Shown here: positions 42,123-51,760 of the stretch, in pieces
How the letters are laid out: the number at the start of each line of letters is the position of its first letter
Numbering within the stretch: the first letter of the stretch is position 1
Source: Pseudomonas asgharzadehiana
GTDB taxonomy: Bacteria > Pseudomonadota > Gammaproteobacteria > Pseudomonadales > Pseudomonadaceae
Reading direction: 5' to 3'
Assembly: GCF_019139815.1 (NCBI RefSeq)
Contig: NZ_CP077079.1
Location: 372,001-436,000, forward strand
Length of the DNA: 64,000 nt
Program-made: the position numbers and the translations under genes
The notes under the pieces: model-generated
Database searches by the model: none
What the model was told of the DNA's origin: nothing
Seen by the model: the letters and a program-made list of their open reading frames with translations, nothing else

Positions 42123-42788
42123 ATGACCTTCGATTTTGCTTTTATCCTCAGTACCTTACCGGCGTTTTTGAACGCCGTGGGGGTGACGCTGCAAGTGGGC
42201 CTGATCGCCATTGCCACCTCGCTGCTGGTGGCGCTGATCAACGCCGCGCTGCTGGTGTTTCGCACGCCCTACGTGTCGCGCCTGGTGGCCCTGTACGTGG
42301 AGCTGGCGCGTAACACACCGCTGCTGATCCAACTGTTTTTCGTGTACTTCGCGCTGCCGGCCCTGGGTTTGAATATCTCCGGGTTCTGGGCGGCGATCAT
42401 CACCATGACCTTCCTGGGCGGCGCCTACCTCACCGAAGTGCTGCGCGCCGGAGTGGAAGCGGTGCCGCTGGCGCAGGTCGAATCGGGCAAGTCCATCGGC
42501 CTGTCCGACTGGCAATTGCTGCGCCATGTGATCCTGCCCCAGGCCGGCATCCTCAGCCTGCCGGCGCTGTTCGCCAACTTCATTTTCCTGCTCAAGGAGA
42601 CTACCGTGGTGTCCGCCGTGGCGGTGCCGGAGATTCTCTACACCACCAAGAGCTACATCGCGCTTTACTACAAAACCTACGAAATGCTCGCCGTGCTCAC
42701 GCTGATTTGCGTGCTGTTGTTTTTGCCGCTGTCGTTGCTGCTCAGCCGCCTGGAAAGGAGGCTCCAGCATGGCCAGTTCGGGTCTTGA
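42123..42788 (+). CDS. Polar amino-acid ABC transporter permease (HisM/Q type)
   Basis: 221 residues with about five membrane helices. The HisM/GlnP signature is ALYVELARNTPLLIQLFFVYFA in the first half. The ATPase-contact EAA loop is GVEAVPLAQVESGKSIGLSD. The start at MTFDFAFIL is chosen because the preceding in-frame codons (MRRYGLP) are not family-like. It overlaps the second permease gene by 20 bp. With the next three genes it forms a complete importer for a polar amino acid; the flanking sulfur genes make a sulfur amino acid possible. Confidence 0.92.
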   Translation: MTFDFAFILSTLPAFLNAVGVTLQVGLIAIATSLLVALINAALLVFRTPYVSRLVALYVELARNTPLLIQLFFVYFALPALGLNISGFWAAIITMTFLGGAYLTEVLRAGVEAVPLAQVESGKSIGLSDWQLLRHVILPQAGILSLPALFANFIFLLKETTVVSAVAVPEILYTTKSYIALYYKTYEMLAVLTLICVLLFLPLSLLLSRLERRLQHGQFGS

Positions 42789-43428
42789 GTTGTTGTGGGT
42801 GTCGTTGCCGCAACTGGGCAAGGGCGCTGCGCAAACCCTGTCGATTTCTTTCCTGAGCATCGCCTTCAGTACCGTCGGCGGCGTGGTGTATGGCGTGCTG
42901 CGAACCCTGGGCAACACGATGATCAACGCCGTGCTGCGGGTGTACCTGGAGCTGTTCCGGGCAATCCCGGTGCTGGTGTGGTTGTACCTGCTGTTTTTTG
43001 GCCTGCCGATTTTCTTCGGCCTGAGCATCCCCAGTTTCTGGTGCGCGGTGCTGGTGCTGTCGTTGTGGGGCGCCAGCGAGGTTGGCGAGGTCGTACGCGG
43101 CGCCTTGCACTCGCTGCCCCGTGGCCAGCGAGAAGCCGGCTTGTCGATTGGCTTGTCGGGCCCGCAACTGTTCGGCTACGTGCTGTTGCCCCAGGCCCTC
43201 AAACGCATGACCCCGCCAACCATCAACGTCTACACGCGCCTCATCAAGACCAGTTCGCTGGCGGTGCTCATCGGCGTGGTGGATGTGATCAAGGTCGGCC
43301 AGCAAATCATCGAGCGCACCTATGAGTCGGTGTTGATCTACGGCGCGCTGTTCCTGTTTTTCTTCCTTATCTGCTACCCGTTGTCGGCTGCCTCCAAGGT
43401 GCTGGAACGGCGCTGGGCCCAAGCATGA
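42769..43428 (+). CDS. Polar amino-acid ABC transporter permease, second subunit
   Basis: 219 residues with about five membrane helices. It carries the same signatures as its partner: VYLELFRAIPVLVWLYLLFF and the EAA loop GALHSLPRGQREAGLSIGLS. AAGGAGG lies inside the end of the previous gene, directly before the ATG, and the next gene begins in an ATGA overlap. The two permeases are expected to form a heterodimeric channel. Confidence 0.92.
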   Translation: MASSGLELLWVSLPQLGKGAAQTLSISFLSIAFSTVGGVVYGVLRTLGNTMINAVLRVYLELFRAIPVLVWLYLLFFGLPIFFGLSIPSFWCAVLVLSLWGASEVGEVVRGALHSLPRGQREAGLSIGLSGPQLFGYVLLPQALKRMTPPTINVYTRLIKTSSLAVLIGVVDVIKVGQQIIERTYESVLIYGALFLFFFLICYPLSAASKVLERRWAQA

Positions 43429-44201
43429 GCGCATTGATCGAGTTCCAGGGTTTCAACAAGTTTTTCGGCGAGCAGCAGGTGCTCAAGAGCATCGACCTGA
43501 GTGTGCACAGTGGCGAAGTGGTGGTGATCCTCGGCCCCAGCGGCTGCGGCAAAAGCACCTTGCTGCGTTGCCTCAACGGGCTGGAAGTGGCGCACAGCGG
43601 CAGCCTGCGCTTGGCGGGTAAAGAGCTGCTGGATAAAACCACGGACTGGCGCCAGGTGCGCCAGGACATCGGCATGGTGTTTCAGAGCTACCACCTGTTC
43701 CCGCACATGAGCGTGCTCGACAACATCCTGCTTGGCCCGCTCAAGGTGCAAAAACGCAACCCGCGTGAAGCGCGCGAGCAGGCCGAACAACTGCTCGCGC
43801 GCGTCGGCCTGGCCGACAAGCGCGACGCGTTCCCGCGCCAGCTCTCCGGCGGCCAGCAGCAACGTATCGCCATCGTGCGTTCGTTGTGCATGAACCCTCA
43901 GGTCATGCTGTTTGACGAAGTCACCGCCGCCCTCGACCCGGAGATGGTCAAGGAAGTGCTGGAAGTGATCCAGGGCCTGGCCCGCGAGGGCATGACCCTG
44001 CTGATCGTCACCCATGAAATGGCCTTTGCCCGCGCGGTTGCCGACCGCGTGGTGTTCATGGAGGCCGGTCGCATCCTCGAACACAACACCCCCGAGGCAT
44101 TCTTTACGAACCCGCAAACCGCACGCGCGCAGCAGTTCCTGGAGAAGTTCTCCTTTGTTTCAACACTGCCCAAAAAGATCAAGGAACTGGAACTGATATG
44201 A
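43425..44201 (+). CDS. Amino-acid ABC transporter ATP-binding protein
   Basis: 258 residues. Walker A GPSGCGKSTLLRCLNGLE, Q-loop MVFQSYHLFPHMSVLDNI, signature [15 protein letters not shown], Walker B VMLFDEVTAALDPEM and switch His in VTHEMAFARAVADRV are all present. This is the GlnQ/HisP class. Its Walker B has EVTAALD instead of the more common EPTSALD, a change seen in some relatives. It overlaps both neighbours by 4 bp. Confidence 0.94.
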   Translation: MSALIEFQGFNKFFGEQQVLKSIDLSVHSGEVVVILGPSGCGKSTLLRCLNGLEVAHSGSLRLAGKELLDKTTDWRQVRQDIGMVFQSYHLFPHMSVLDNILLGPLKVQKRNPREAREQAEQLLARVGLADKRDAFPRQLSGGQQQRIAIVRSLCMNPQVMLFDEVTAALDPEMVKEVLEVIQGLAREGMTLLIVTHEMAFARAVADRVVFMEAGRILEHNTPEAFFTNPQTARAQQFLEKFSFVSTLPKKIKELELI

Positions 44202-45046
44202 AAAAGTTACTGCTGCCACTGTTTGCCGTCGCCTTGCTGGCCGGCTGCGATAAAAAGGTCGAAGAACCGGTAAAACCTGCGGCCGTCAGCTACATCGACA
44301 AGATCAAGGCGCGCGACAAGCTGATCGTCGGCGTCTTTACCGACAAACCGCCGTTTGGCTTCGTCAACGAGGCTGGGCGCTATGTGGGTTTTGATACCGA
44401 CATCGGCCGCCGATTCGCCAAGGACCTGCTGGGCGACGAGAACAAAGTCGAATTCGTCGCGGTGGAACCGGCCAGCCGTATTCCGTTCCTGCAAAGCGAC
44501 AAAGTCGACCTGATCCTCGCCAACATGACCGTCACACCGGAGCGCAAGGAGGCGGTGGACTTCACCAACCCCAACCTGAAAGTCGCGGTACAGGCCTTGG
44601 TGCCCAATAACAGCGCGGTCAAAAGCCTGAATGACCTGGCCACCCGCACCACCATCGTCACCACCGGTACTACGGCTGATATCTGGCTGACCAAGAACCA
44701 CCCGGACTGGAAACTGCTCAAGTTCGAGAAAAACTCCGAGTCGCTGCAAGCACTGTCGGCCGGGCGTGGCGATGCTTACGCGCAGGACAACCTGGTGCTG
44801 TTCAGTTGGGCCAAGCAGAACCCCGGCTACCGCGTGCTGGAAGACAAACTCGGCGACGAAGCACCCATCGCCCCGGCGGTGAAAAAGGGCAACGTCGAAC
44901 TGCGCGACTGGGTGAATGCCGAGTTGGCGAAGTTGGGTGAAGAGAAGTTCTTGCTCAAGCTGTACGACCAATATGTGCGTAAAGAGCTGAGCGACGAGAC
45001 CAAGCCTGAAAGCGTGATTGTCGAAGGCGGCAAGTGGCAGGGCTGA
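44198..45046 (+). CDS. Amino-acid ABC transporter substrate-binding lipoprotein
   Basis: 282 residues. The N-terminus MKKLLLPLFAVALLAGC has a lipobox (Cys17), followed by DKK; Asp at +2 would favour retention in the inner membrane, close to the permeases. The SBP family 3 pattern is IKARDKLIVGVFTDKPPFGF, VGFDTDIGRRFAKDLLG, SDKVDLILANMTVTPERKE and a C-terminal VNAELAKLGEEKFLLKLYD. It determines specificity of the four-gene importer; the ligand cannot be read reliably. It is last in the operon. Confidence 0.9.
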   Translation: MKKLLLPLFAVALLAGCDKKVEEPVKPAAVSYIDKIKARDKLIVGVFTDKPPFGFVNEAGRYVGFDTDIGRRFAKDLLGDENKVEFVAVEPASRIPFLQSDKVDLILANMTVTPERKEAVDFTNPNLKVAVQALVPNNSAVKSLNDLATRTTIVTTGTTADIWLTKNHPDWKLLKFEKNSESLQALSAGRGDAYAQDNLVLFSWAKQNPGYRVLEDKLGDEAPIAPAVKKGNVELRDWVNAELAKLGEEKFLLKLYDQYVRKELSDETKPESVIVEGGKWQG

Positions 45047-45146
45047 TTTTTCGATGATTGTTCTGGCCCCATGCAGATAAGGAACCCTGAACTAAGCTCA
45101 CAGTCGCATACACACTGGCACATCGCATCGCGCACAAGGAGTCTGC

Positions 45147-46229
45147 ATGGGCGGTCGTATCTCCATCTGTATTGTCGGCCTGGGCTTAGTGGTGTTGCTG
45201 AGTGCTTGTGGCCAGGAAAAAGCCGAGCCCAAGGCCCATTCACGGGTATTTGTGCAAACCGTGCAGCCGGCGGATTTTGCCGCGGCGGTCACGCTGACCG
45301 GGGATATCCAGGCCCGCGTGCAAACCGACCTGTCGTTTCGCGTGGGTGGCAAGATCATCCAGCGCATGGTCGATGTGGGCGACCGTGTCAGCGCCAAACA
45401 AGTGCTTGCCAAGCTCGATCCCAAGGATTTGCAGACCAACGTCGATTCCGCCCAGGCCCAGGTCGTGGCCGAGCAGGCGCGGGTCAAACAGACGGCTGCC
45501 GCCTTTGTGCGCCAGGAAAAACTCCTGCCCAAGGGCTACACCAGCCGCAGTGAATACGATGCCGCCCAGGCCGCGCTGCGCAGCAGCCAAAGCGCGCTGG
45601 CGGCGGCCCAGGCTCAATTGGCCAATGCCCGCGAGCAACTGAGCTACACCGCGTTGATCGCCGATGCACCGGGCGTGATCACTGCGCGCCAGGCGGAGGT
45701 GGGCCAGGTAGTACAGGCCACGGTGCCGATTTTCAGCCTGGCCCGCGATGGCGAACGCGATGCGGTGTTCAACGTCTACGAGTCGCTGCTGGTGGAGCCG
45801 CCGACCGACGCGCCGATCACTGTCAGCCTGCTGGATAACCCCGCGATCCAGGCCCGGGGCAAAGTCCGTGAAGTCACGCCCGCCGTGGCCGCCAATACCG
45901 GCACCGTGCAAGTGAAAATCGCCCTGCAAGCGCTGCCCAAAGGCATGGAGTTGGGTTCGGTGGTGAGCGCCACCGCCAATGGCCCGGCCAAGGCCAGTAT
46001 CGAGTTGCCGTGGTCGGCCTTGACCAAGGACCTCAGCGAACCGGCCGTGTGGCTGGTGGATGGCGACGGCAAGGCGCACCTGCATCACGTCACGGTGGCG
46101 CGTTACCTCACCGGCAAGGTGATCATCAGCGACGGCCTCAAGGGCGGCGAAAACGTCGTGGTAGCCGGTGGGCAATTGTTGCATCCCGGCATGATCGTCG
46201 AGATCGCCCAGCCAGGAGCGCAGCCATGA
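45147..46229 (+). CDS. triA: RND efflux periplasmic adaptor, first (TriA-like)
   Basis: 360 residues. A lipoprotein-type signal (VVLLSACGQ) is followed by the adaptor pattern: a half-motif LSFRVGGKIIQRMVDVGDRV, a coiled-coil hairpin (about 90-165) and the second lipoyl half IADAPGVITARQAEVGQV. A beta-barrel part ends the protein. AAGGAG lies six bases before the ATG. It is followed by a second adaptor gene and one RND pump gene, the arrangement of TriABC in P. aeruginosa, where both adaptors are needed. The symbol is given on that layout. Confidence 0.85.
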   Translation: MGGRISICIVGLGLVVLLSACGQEKAEPKAHSRVFVQTVQPADFAAAVTLTGDIQARVQTDLSFRVGGKIIQRMVDVGDRVSAKQVLAKLDPKDLQTNVDSAQAQVVAEQARVKQTAAAFVRQEKLLPKGYTSRSEYDAAQAALRSSQSALAAAQAQLANAREQLSYTALIADAPGVITARQAEVGQVVQATVPIFSLARDGERDAVFNVYESLLVEPPTDAPITVSLLDNPAIQARGKVREVTPAVAANTGTVQVKIALQALPKGMELGSVVSATANGPAKASIELPWSALTKDLSEPAVWLVDGDGKAHLHHVTVARYLTGKVIISDGLKGGENVVVAGGQLLHPGMIVEIAQPGAQP

Positions 46230-47296
46230 AGCGCCTCACGGTTGTACTCGCCGCCAGCCTGTTGCTGATGGCCTGCTCCAAGCCAGAAGCACCGCCCGAA
46301 CCGCTGCGCCCCGTGCTGTCCATGGAAGTGAGAGCCGAAGACCAGGAAACCCTCGGCCGTTTTGCCGGCACTATCCAGGCGCGCTACGAAAGCAACCTGG
46401 GTTTTCGCGTGCCGGGGCGTATCGCCCGTCGCGCCGTGGACGTGGGCGCCGAAGTGGAGAAGGGCGCCTTGCTTGCGGTGCTCGACCCCACCGACCAACA
46501 GAACCAGTTGCGCGCCGCCCAGGGCGACCTCGCCCGCGTTCAGGCGCAGTACATCAATGCCCAGGCCAACGCGCGGCGCCAGCAGGAATTGTTTAACCGT
46601 GGTGTCGGTGCCCAGGCCCAGTTGGATGTGGCCCAGACCGACCTGAAAACCACCCGCGCTACCCTCGACCAGGCCCAAGCTTCGGTCAACCAGGCCAAGG
46701 ACCAGCTCAACTACGCCGAACTGCGCACCGATCACGCCGGCATCGTCACCGCCTGGAATGCCGAGGCCGGCCAAGTGGTCAGCGCCGGCCAGCAAGTGGT
46801 GACTCTGGCCCGCCCGGACATCAAGGAAGCGGTGATCGACCTGCCCGCCGGCCTCGCCGAACGCTTGCCGCCGGACGTGGTGTTCCTGGTCGCCGGGCAA
46901 CTGGACCCCAGCGTCAACACCACCGCCGTCGTGCGCGAGATCGAACCCCAGGCCCAGAGCGCCACGCGTACCCGTCGCGCGCGCTTGAGCCTGAGCGAGA
47001 CGCCCGCCGCGTTTCGCCTGGGCACGGCGATCAGCGTGACCTTGAGCAGTGCGATCGCGCCGCGCCTTGAGGTGCCCCGGAGTGCCTTGCAGGAAATCGA
47101 CGGCAAGACCCGCATCTGGATTCTCGATACGCAGAGCCAGACCGTGCAACCGCGTGATGTCAGCGTGGTCAGCCGTGACGCCGGCAATGCCTTGCTCAAC
47201 GCCGGCGTCAAACCCGGCGAGCGGGTGGTCACCGCCGGCGTGAACAGCCTGAAACCCGGGCAGAAAGTCAAAATCGACGAGGACAGCCCGCGATGA
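46226..47296 (+). CDS. triB: RND efflux periplasmic adaptor, second (TriB-like)
   Basis: 356 residues from the ATG that overlaps the previous stop (ATGA). The longer open frame upstream is only an overlap with the first adaptor gene. The lipobox is LLMACSK. The lipoyl halves are LGFRVPGRIARRAVDVGAEV and LRTDHAGIVTAWNAEAGQV, with a coiled-coil hairpin between them rich in Ala/Gln. It differs clearly from the first adaptor, so the two are not a recent duplication. Its stop overlaps the pump start. Confidence 0.85.
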   Translation: MKRLTVVLAASLLLMACSKPEAPPEPLRPVLSMEVRAEDQETLGRFAGTIQARYESNLGFRVPGRIARRAVDVGAEVEKGALLAVLDPTDQQNQLRAAQGDLARVQAQYINAQANARRQQELFNRGVGAQAQLDVAQTDLKTTRATLDQAQASVNQAKDQLNYAELRTDHAGIVTAWNAEAGQVVSAGQQVVTLARPDIKEAVIDLPAGLAERLPPDVVFLVAGQLDPSVNTTAVVREIEPQAQSATRTRRARLSLSETPAAFRLGTAISVTLSSAIAPRLEVPRSALQEIDGKTRIWILDTQSQTVQPRDVSVVSRDAGNALLNAGVKPGERVVTAGVNSLKPGQKVKIDEDSPR

Positions 47297-50200
47297 AAGG
47301 GAGCTTCAACTTATCCGACTGGGCCCTCAAGCATCAGTCCTTCGTGTGGTACCTGATGTTCGTCGCGCTGCTGATGGGCGTGTTCTCCTACATGAACCTG
47401 GGGCGTGAAGAAGACCCGTCGTTCACCATCAAGACCATGGTGATCCAGACCCGCTGGCCGGGCGCGACCCAGGAAGAAACCCTCAAGCAGGTCACCGACC
47501 GCATCGAGAAAAAACTCGAAGAGCTGGACGCCCTCGACTATGTGAAAAGCTACACCCGGCCGGGCGAGTCCACCGTATTCGTGTTCCTCAAGGACACCAC
47601 CAGCGCCAAGGCCATTCCGGAGACCTGGTACCAGGTGCGCAAAAAGATCGACGACATTCGCGGCAGCTTCCCCCAAGGGCTGCAGGGGCCGTCGTTCAAC
47701 GATGAGTTCGGTGACGTATTCGGCTCGGTCTACGCGTTTACCGGTGATGGCCTGTCGATGCGCCAACTGCGCGACTACGTGGAGCAGGTGCGCGCCGAGA
47801 TCCGTTCGGTGCCGGGGCTGGGCAAGGTCGAGATGATCGGCCAGCAGGACGAAGTGATTTACCTGAACTTCTCCACGCGCAAACTCGCGGCGCTGGGTGT
47901 GGACCAGCGCCAGGTGGTGCAGAGCCTGCAATCGCAGAACGCGGTGACGCCCGCCGGGGTGATCGAGGCCGGGCCGGAGCGGATTTCCGTGCGCACGTCG
48001 GGGCAATTCGCCTCGGAGAAGGACCTGGCCAACGTCAATCTGCGCCTCAACGACCGCTTCTATCGCTTGGCGGACATCGCCGAGATCAGCCGTGGCTACG
48101 TCGACCCGGCGCGGCCGATGTTCCGTTTCAATGGCAAACCGGCGATCGGCCTGGCGATTGCGATGCAGAAGGGCGGCAACATCCAGTCGTTCGGCAAGGC
48201 CCTGCATACGCGCATGGATGAGTTGACCGCCGACCTGCCGGTGGGCGTCGGTGTGCATAAGGTGTCCGACCAGGCCGAAGTGGTGGAAGAGGCCGTCGGC
48301 GGCTTTACCAGTGCCTTGTTCGAAGCGGTGATCATCGTGCTGGTGGTGAGTTTTATCAGCCTGGGCATGCGTGCCGGGCTGGTGGTGGCCTGCTCGATTC
48401 CGCTGGTGCTGGCGCTGGTGTTCGTGTTCATGGAGTACAGCGGCATCACCATGCAGCGGGTGTCGCTGGGCGCGTTGATCATCGCCCTCGGCCTGTTGGT
48501 GGACGACGCGATGATCACCGTGGAGATGATGATCACACGCCTGGAAAAAGGCGAAACCAAGGAGCAGGCGGCCACTTACGCCTACACCTCGACGGCGTTC
48601 CCGATGCTCACCGGCACCCTGGTGACCGTCGCCGGGTTTGTGCCGATTGGCCTCAATGCGAGTTCGGCGGGCGAGTACACCTTTACCCTGTTCGCGGTGA
48701 TTGCCGTGGCGATGCTGGTGTCGTGGGTGGTGGCCGTGCTGTTTGCGCCGGTGATCGGCGTGCATATCCTCAGCGCCAACGTGAAGCCGCACAACGCCGA
48801 GCCGGGGCGCATTGGCCGGGCCTTCAATGGCGGCATGCTGTGGGCCATGCGCAACCGCTGGTGGGCGATCGGCATCACCGTGGGGCTGTTTGCGGCGTCG
48901 GTGTTCTCGATGCAATTTGTGCAGAACCAATTCTTCCCGTCGTCGGACCGCCCGGAAATCCTCGTCGACCTCAACCTGCCGCAAAACGCCTCGATCAACG
49001 AGACGCGCAAGGCCGTCGACCGTCTGGAAGCGATCATCAAGGACGACCCGGATATCTCCCGTTGGAGCACTTACATCGGCCAGGGCGCGATCCGTTTCTA
49101 CCTGCCCCTCGACCAGCAACTGGAAAACCCCTACTACGCGCAACTGGTCATCGTGAGTAAGGGCCTGGAAGAACGCGGCGCCTTGATTGCGCGCCTGCAA
49201 AAACGCCTGCGTGATGATTTTGTCGGCATCGGCAGCTTTGTGCAGCCATTGGAAATGGGCCCGCCGGTGGGGCGGCCGATCCAGTACCGCGTGTCCGGCA
49301 AAGACACCGACCAGGTGCGCAAGCACGCCATCGAACTGGCGACCATGCTGGATAAAAACACCCACCTGGGCGAGATCATCTACGACTGGAACGAGCCGGG
49401 CAAAGTGCTGCGCATCGACATCGCCCAGGACAAGGCGCGGCAACTGGGGCTGTCGTCGGAAGATGTGGCGCAGTTGATGAACAGCGTGGTCAGCGGCGCC
49501 TCGGTGACCCAGGTACACGACGATATCTACCTGATCAACGTGGTTGGCCGCGCCGAAGACGCCGAGCGTGGCACCCCGGAAACCTTGCAGAACCTGCAGA
49601 TCGTCACGCCCAACGGCGCCTCGATCCCGCTGCTGGCCTTCGCCACCGTGCGTTACGAATTGGAGCAGCCGCTGGTGTGGCGTCGCGACCGCAAGCCGAC
49701 CATCACCATCAAGGCGTCGGTGCGCGATGACATGCAGCCGACGGACTTGGTGAAGCAACTCCAGCCGGATATCGACACGTTCAGCGCGGGCTTGCCGGTG
49801 GGCTACAAAGTCGCTACCGGCGGCACCGTGGAAGAAAGCGGCAAGGCCCAGGGCCCGATTGCCAGCGTGGTGCCGTTGATGCTGTTCCTGATGGCGACCT
49901 TCCTGATGATCCAACTGCACAGTGTGCAGAAGATGTTCCTGGTGGCGAGTGTTGCGCCGCTGGGGCTGATTGGCGTGGTGCTGGCGCTGATCCCCACGGG
50001 CACGCCCATGGGTTTCGTGGCGATCCTGGGCATTCTCGCGCTGATCGGCATCATCATCCGCAACTCGGTGATTCTGGTGACGCAGATCCATGAGTATGAG
50101 GTGGCGGGCTATACGCCGTGGGATGCGGTGGTGGAGGCGACCGAGCACCGGCGCCGGCCGATCCTGCTCACCGCCGCTGCGGCGAGCCTGGGCATGATCC

Positions 50201-50352
50201 CCATCGCGCGTGAAGTGTTCTGGGGGCCGATGGCCTACGCGATGATCGGCGGGATTATCATCGCCACCTTGCTGACGCTGCTGTTTTTGCCGGCGCTGTA
50301 TGTGGCCTGGTACAAGATCCGTGAGCCCAAGCAGGAATCACAGGCCAAGTGA
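47293..50352 (+). CDS. triC: RND-family efflux pump (TriC-like)
   Basis: 1019 residues with twelve membrane helices and two large periplasmic loops. The fourth helix carries the proton-relay pair in LIIALGLLVDDAMITVEMMI. NLGREEDPSFTIKTMVIQTRWPGATQEET after helix 1 and EHRRRPILLTAAAASLGMIP near the end are typical of this HAE1/TriC branch. It should expel hydrophobic compounds through an outer-membrane channel. No such channel gene is present, as is also true of TriABC, which uses OpmH encoded elsewhere. A REP-like hairpin follows. Confidence 0.92.
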   Translation: MKGSFNLSDWALKHQSFVWYLMFVALLMGVFSYMNLGREEDPSFTIKTMVIQTRWPGATQEETLKQVTDRIEKKLEELDALDYVKSYTRPGESTVFVFLKDTTSAKAIPETWYQVRKKIDDIRGSFPQGLQGPSFNDEFGDVFGSVYAFTGDGLSMRQLRDYVEQVRAEIRSVPGLGKVEMIGQQDEVIYLNFSTRKLAALGVDQRQVVQSLQSQNAVTPAGVIEAGPERISVRTSGQFASEKDLANVNLRLNDRFYRLADIAEISRGYVDPARPMFRFNGKPAIGLAIAMQKGGNIQSFGKALHTRMDELTADLPVGVGVHKVSDQAEVVEEAVGGFTSALFEAVIIVLVVSFISLGMRAGLVVACSIPLVLALVFVFMEYSGITMQRVSLGALIIALGLLVDDAMITVEMMITRLEKGETKEQAATYAYTSTAFPMLTGTLVTVAGFVPIGLNASSAGEYTFTLFAVIAVAMLVSWVVAVLFAPVIGVHILSANVKPHNAEPGRIGRAFNGGMLWAMRNRWWAIGITVGLFAASVFSMQFVQNQFFPSSDRPEILVDLNLPQNASINETRKAVDRLEAIIKDDPDISRWSTYIGQGAIRFYLPLDQQLENPYYAQLVIVSKGLEERGALIARLQKRLRDDFVGIGSFVQPLEMGPPVGRPIQYRVSGKDTDQVRKHAIELATMLDKNTHLGEIIYDWNEPGKVLRIDIAQDKARQLGLSSEDVAQLMNSVVSGASVTQVHDDIYLINVVGRAEDAERGTPETLQNLQIVTPNGASIPLLAFATVRYELEQPLVWRRDRKPTITIKASVRDDMQPTDLVKQLQPDIDTFSAGLPVGYKVATGGTVEESGKAQGPIASVVPLMLFLMATFLMIQLHSVQKMFLVASVAPLGLIGVVLALIPTGTPMGFVAILGILALIGIIIRNSVILVTQIHEYEVAGYTPWDAVVEATEHRRRPILLTAAAASLGMIPIAREVFWGPMAYAMIGGIIIATLLTLLFLPALYVAWYKIREPKQESQAK

Positions 50353-50361
50353 GATCAACGG

Positions 50362-50388
50362 GTGAGGGGGGCAAGCCCCCTCCCACAT
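50362..50388. repeat. REP-like hairpin after the RND pump gene
   Basis: GTGAGGGGGGCAAGCCCCCTCCCAC forms a stem between convergent genes and may end both transcripts. Confidence 0.75.
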
Positions 50389-50404
50389 TTGGAATGCATT
50401 GTCT

Positions 50405-51040
50405 CTAGGGTTTGCGCCACACGCTGGCCAACCACGGCTGCTGCTCGCGCGGTAACCCGGCGGGCCGATAGTAGTGCTCCAGCTCCACAAACCCGGCCGT
50501 TGTCAGCAGCGCCTGCCACGCCGCAAGATCGTGGTAAGAGCCATACCGCGGCCCATTCCAGCCTTCGCTGTTATCACCCCGTGGGTTGGAGCTGAACAGC
50601 ACGCCGCCAGGCTTCAACGCGCCATGCAGTTGCTGGAGCACACGCGGCAGTTCCTGCTTGGGAATATGGAACAGCACCGCGTTGGCGAAGATCCCGTCGA
50701 AGCGTTCGGCCGGCAACTCCAGCTTCAGGAAATCTTGCTGGTAAACCTCGCAACCGCAGTCTTCGCGCGCCATCTGCGCAAAGCGCTCGGAGCCGTCCAG
50801 GCCCACGGCGATGTGGCCCATGCGCGTGAAGGTCTGCAGGTCCCGCCCCGGCCCGCAGCCGAAATCCAGCACGGTAAACGGCGGCGTGCCCTGGAGATGC
50901 CGCAGCAGCGCATCGATGTTCTGGCTCACATCGTGATCGCGTGTGCCTTCGCGAAAGTCCTCGGCCACTTTGTTGTAGTGGCCAAGGGTGGTGGAGGTGA
51001 TCTGGTGGAGGTCATCGGGCTTGAGGGTCATGACGGGCAA
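50405..51040 (-). CDS. Class I SAM-dependent methyltransferase
   Basis: 211 residues. Motif I is FTVLDFGCGPGRDLQTF, followed by acidic motif II in AVGLDGSERFAQMARE. The later RFDGIFANAVLFHIPKQELP is the post-motif region. This is the small free-standing Methyltransf_11/25 type. The substrate is unknown; the family includes enzymes on small molecules such as quinones, arsenite and tellurite. It is alone, about 75 bp before the end of the met operon on the same strand. Confidence 0.88.
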   Translation of the reverse strand: MPVMTLKPDDLHQITSTTLGHYNKVAEDFREGTRDHDVSQNIDALLRHLQGTPPFTVLDFGCGPGRDLQTFTRMGHIAVGLDGSERFAQMAREDCGCEVYQQDFLKLELPAERFDGIFANAVLFHIPKQELPRVLQQLHGALKPGGVLFSSNPRGDNSEGWNGPRYGSYHDLAAWQALLTTAGFVELEHYYRPAGLPREQQPWLASVWRKP

Positions 51041-51115
51041 TACCGAATACGGAGATGGCCCGACTATACCTTGAGCAGGCTTGCCCCGCGCCGGTTGCGT
51101 GGCAACCCTCGGGGC

Positions 51116-51760
51116 TCAGCGCTTGTTCAGCACCCGCGCCAGGCGATCACCGCCCAGTTGAATCACCGCCACCAGCGCCACCAGCAGCACGATCACCGTG
51201 AGCATGATCTGCGTATCAAAGCGCTGATAGCCATAGCGATAGGCAATGTCGCCCAAGCCACCGGCGCCAATTGCCCCGGCCATGGCCGAGGAGTTGATCA
51301 TGGTCACCAACGTGATGGTGAACCCGCCGACAATCCCCGGCAGCGCTTCAGGCAGCAACACATGCCAGATGATGTGCCAGCGCCGGCAACCCATGGCCTG
51401 CGCGGCTTCGATCAGGCCGTGGTCGACCTCGCGCAGGCTCACCTCGGCAATGCGCGCGAAAAACGGCGTAGCGGCGATGGTCAGCGGTACAACCGCCGCC
51501 CACACGCCATAGGTGGTGCCGACGATCAGGCGGGTGAACGGGATCAGCGCCACCATCAGGATCAGGAACGGGATGGAGCGGAACAGATTGACGAACGCGC
51601 CCAGCACGCGGTTCAACGCCGGTGCCTGGTAGATGCCGCCCTTGTCGCTGGTGACCAGGAACACCGCCAGTGGAATCCCCACCAGCAACGCGATCAACGA
51701 CGACACACCGACCATCAACAAGGTGTCGATGGCGCCCTGTACCAAACGATCAAACCACAT
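51116..51760 (-). CDS. metI: Methionine-type ABC transporter permease
   Basis: 214 residues from [17 protein letters not shown], the normal MetI start; the 25 codons open upstream overlap metN. About five membrane helices. The EAA-type loop is [20 protein letters not shown], and family features are [20 protein letters not shown] and [20 protein letters not shown]. It overlaps the metN end by 11 bp. With MetN and a MetQ protein it imports methionine or related sulfur compounds. Confidence 0.94.
   Translation of the reverse strand: MWFDRLVQGAIDTLLMVGVSSLIALLVGIPLAVFLVTSDKGGIYQAPALNRVLGAFVNLFRSIPFLILMVALIPFTRLIVGTTYGVWAAVVPLTIAATPFFARIAEVSLREVDHGLIEAAQAMGCRRWHIIWHVLLPEALPGIVGGFTITLVTMINSSAMAGAIGAGGLGDIAYRYGYQRFDTQIMLTVIVLLVALVAVIQLGGDRLARVLNKR

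Noticed and set aside
47311..50148. Very long open frame (about 945 codons) antisense to the RND pump gene
   Set aside because: It mirrors the codon pattern of the pump gene; its translation is His/Arg/Gln-rich without any domain. The pump frame has twelve helices and clear family motifs.
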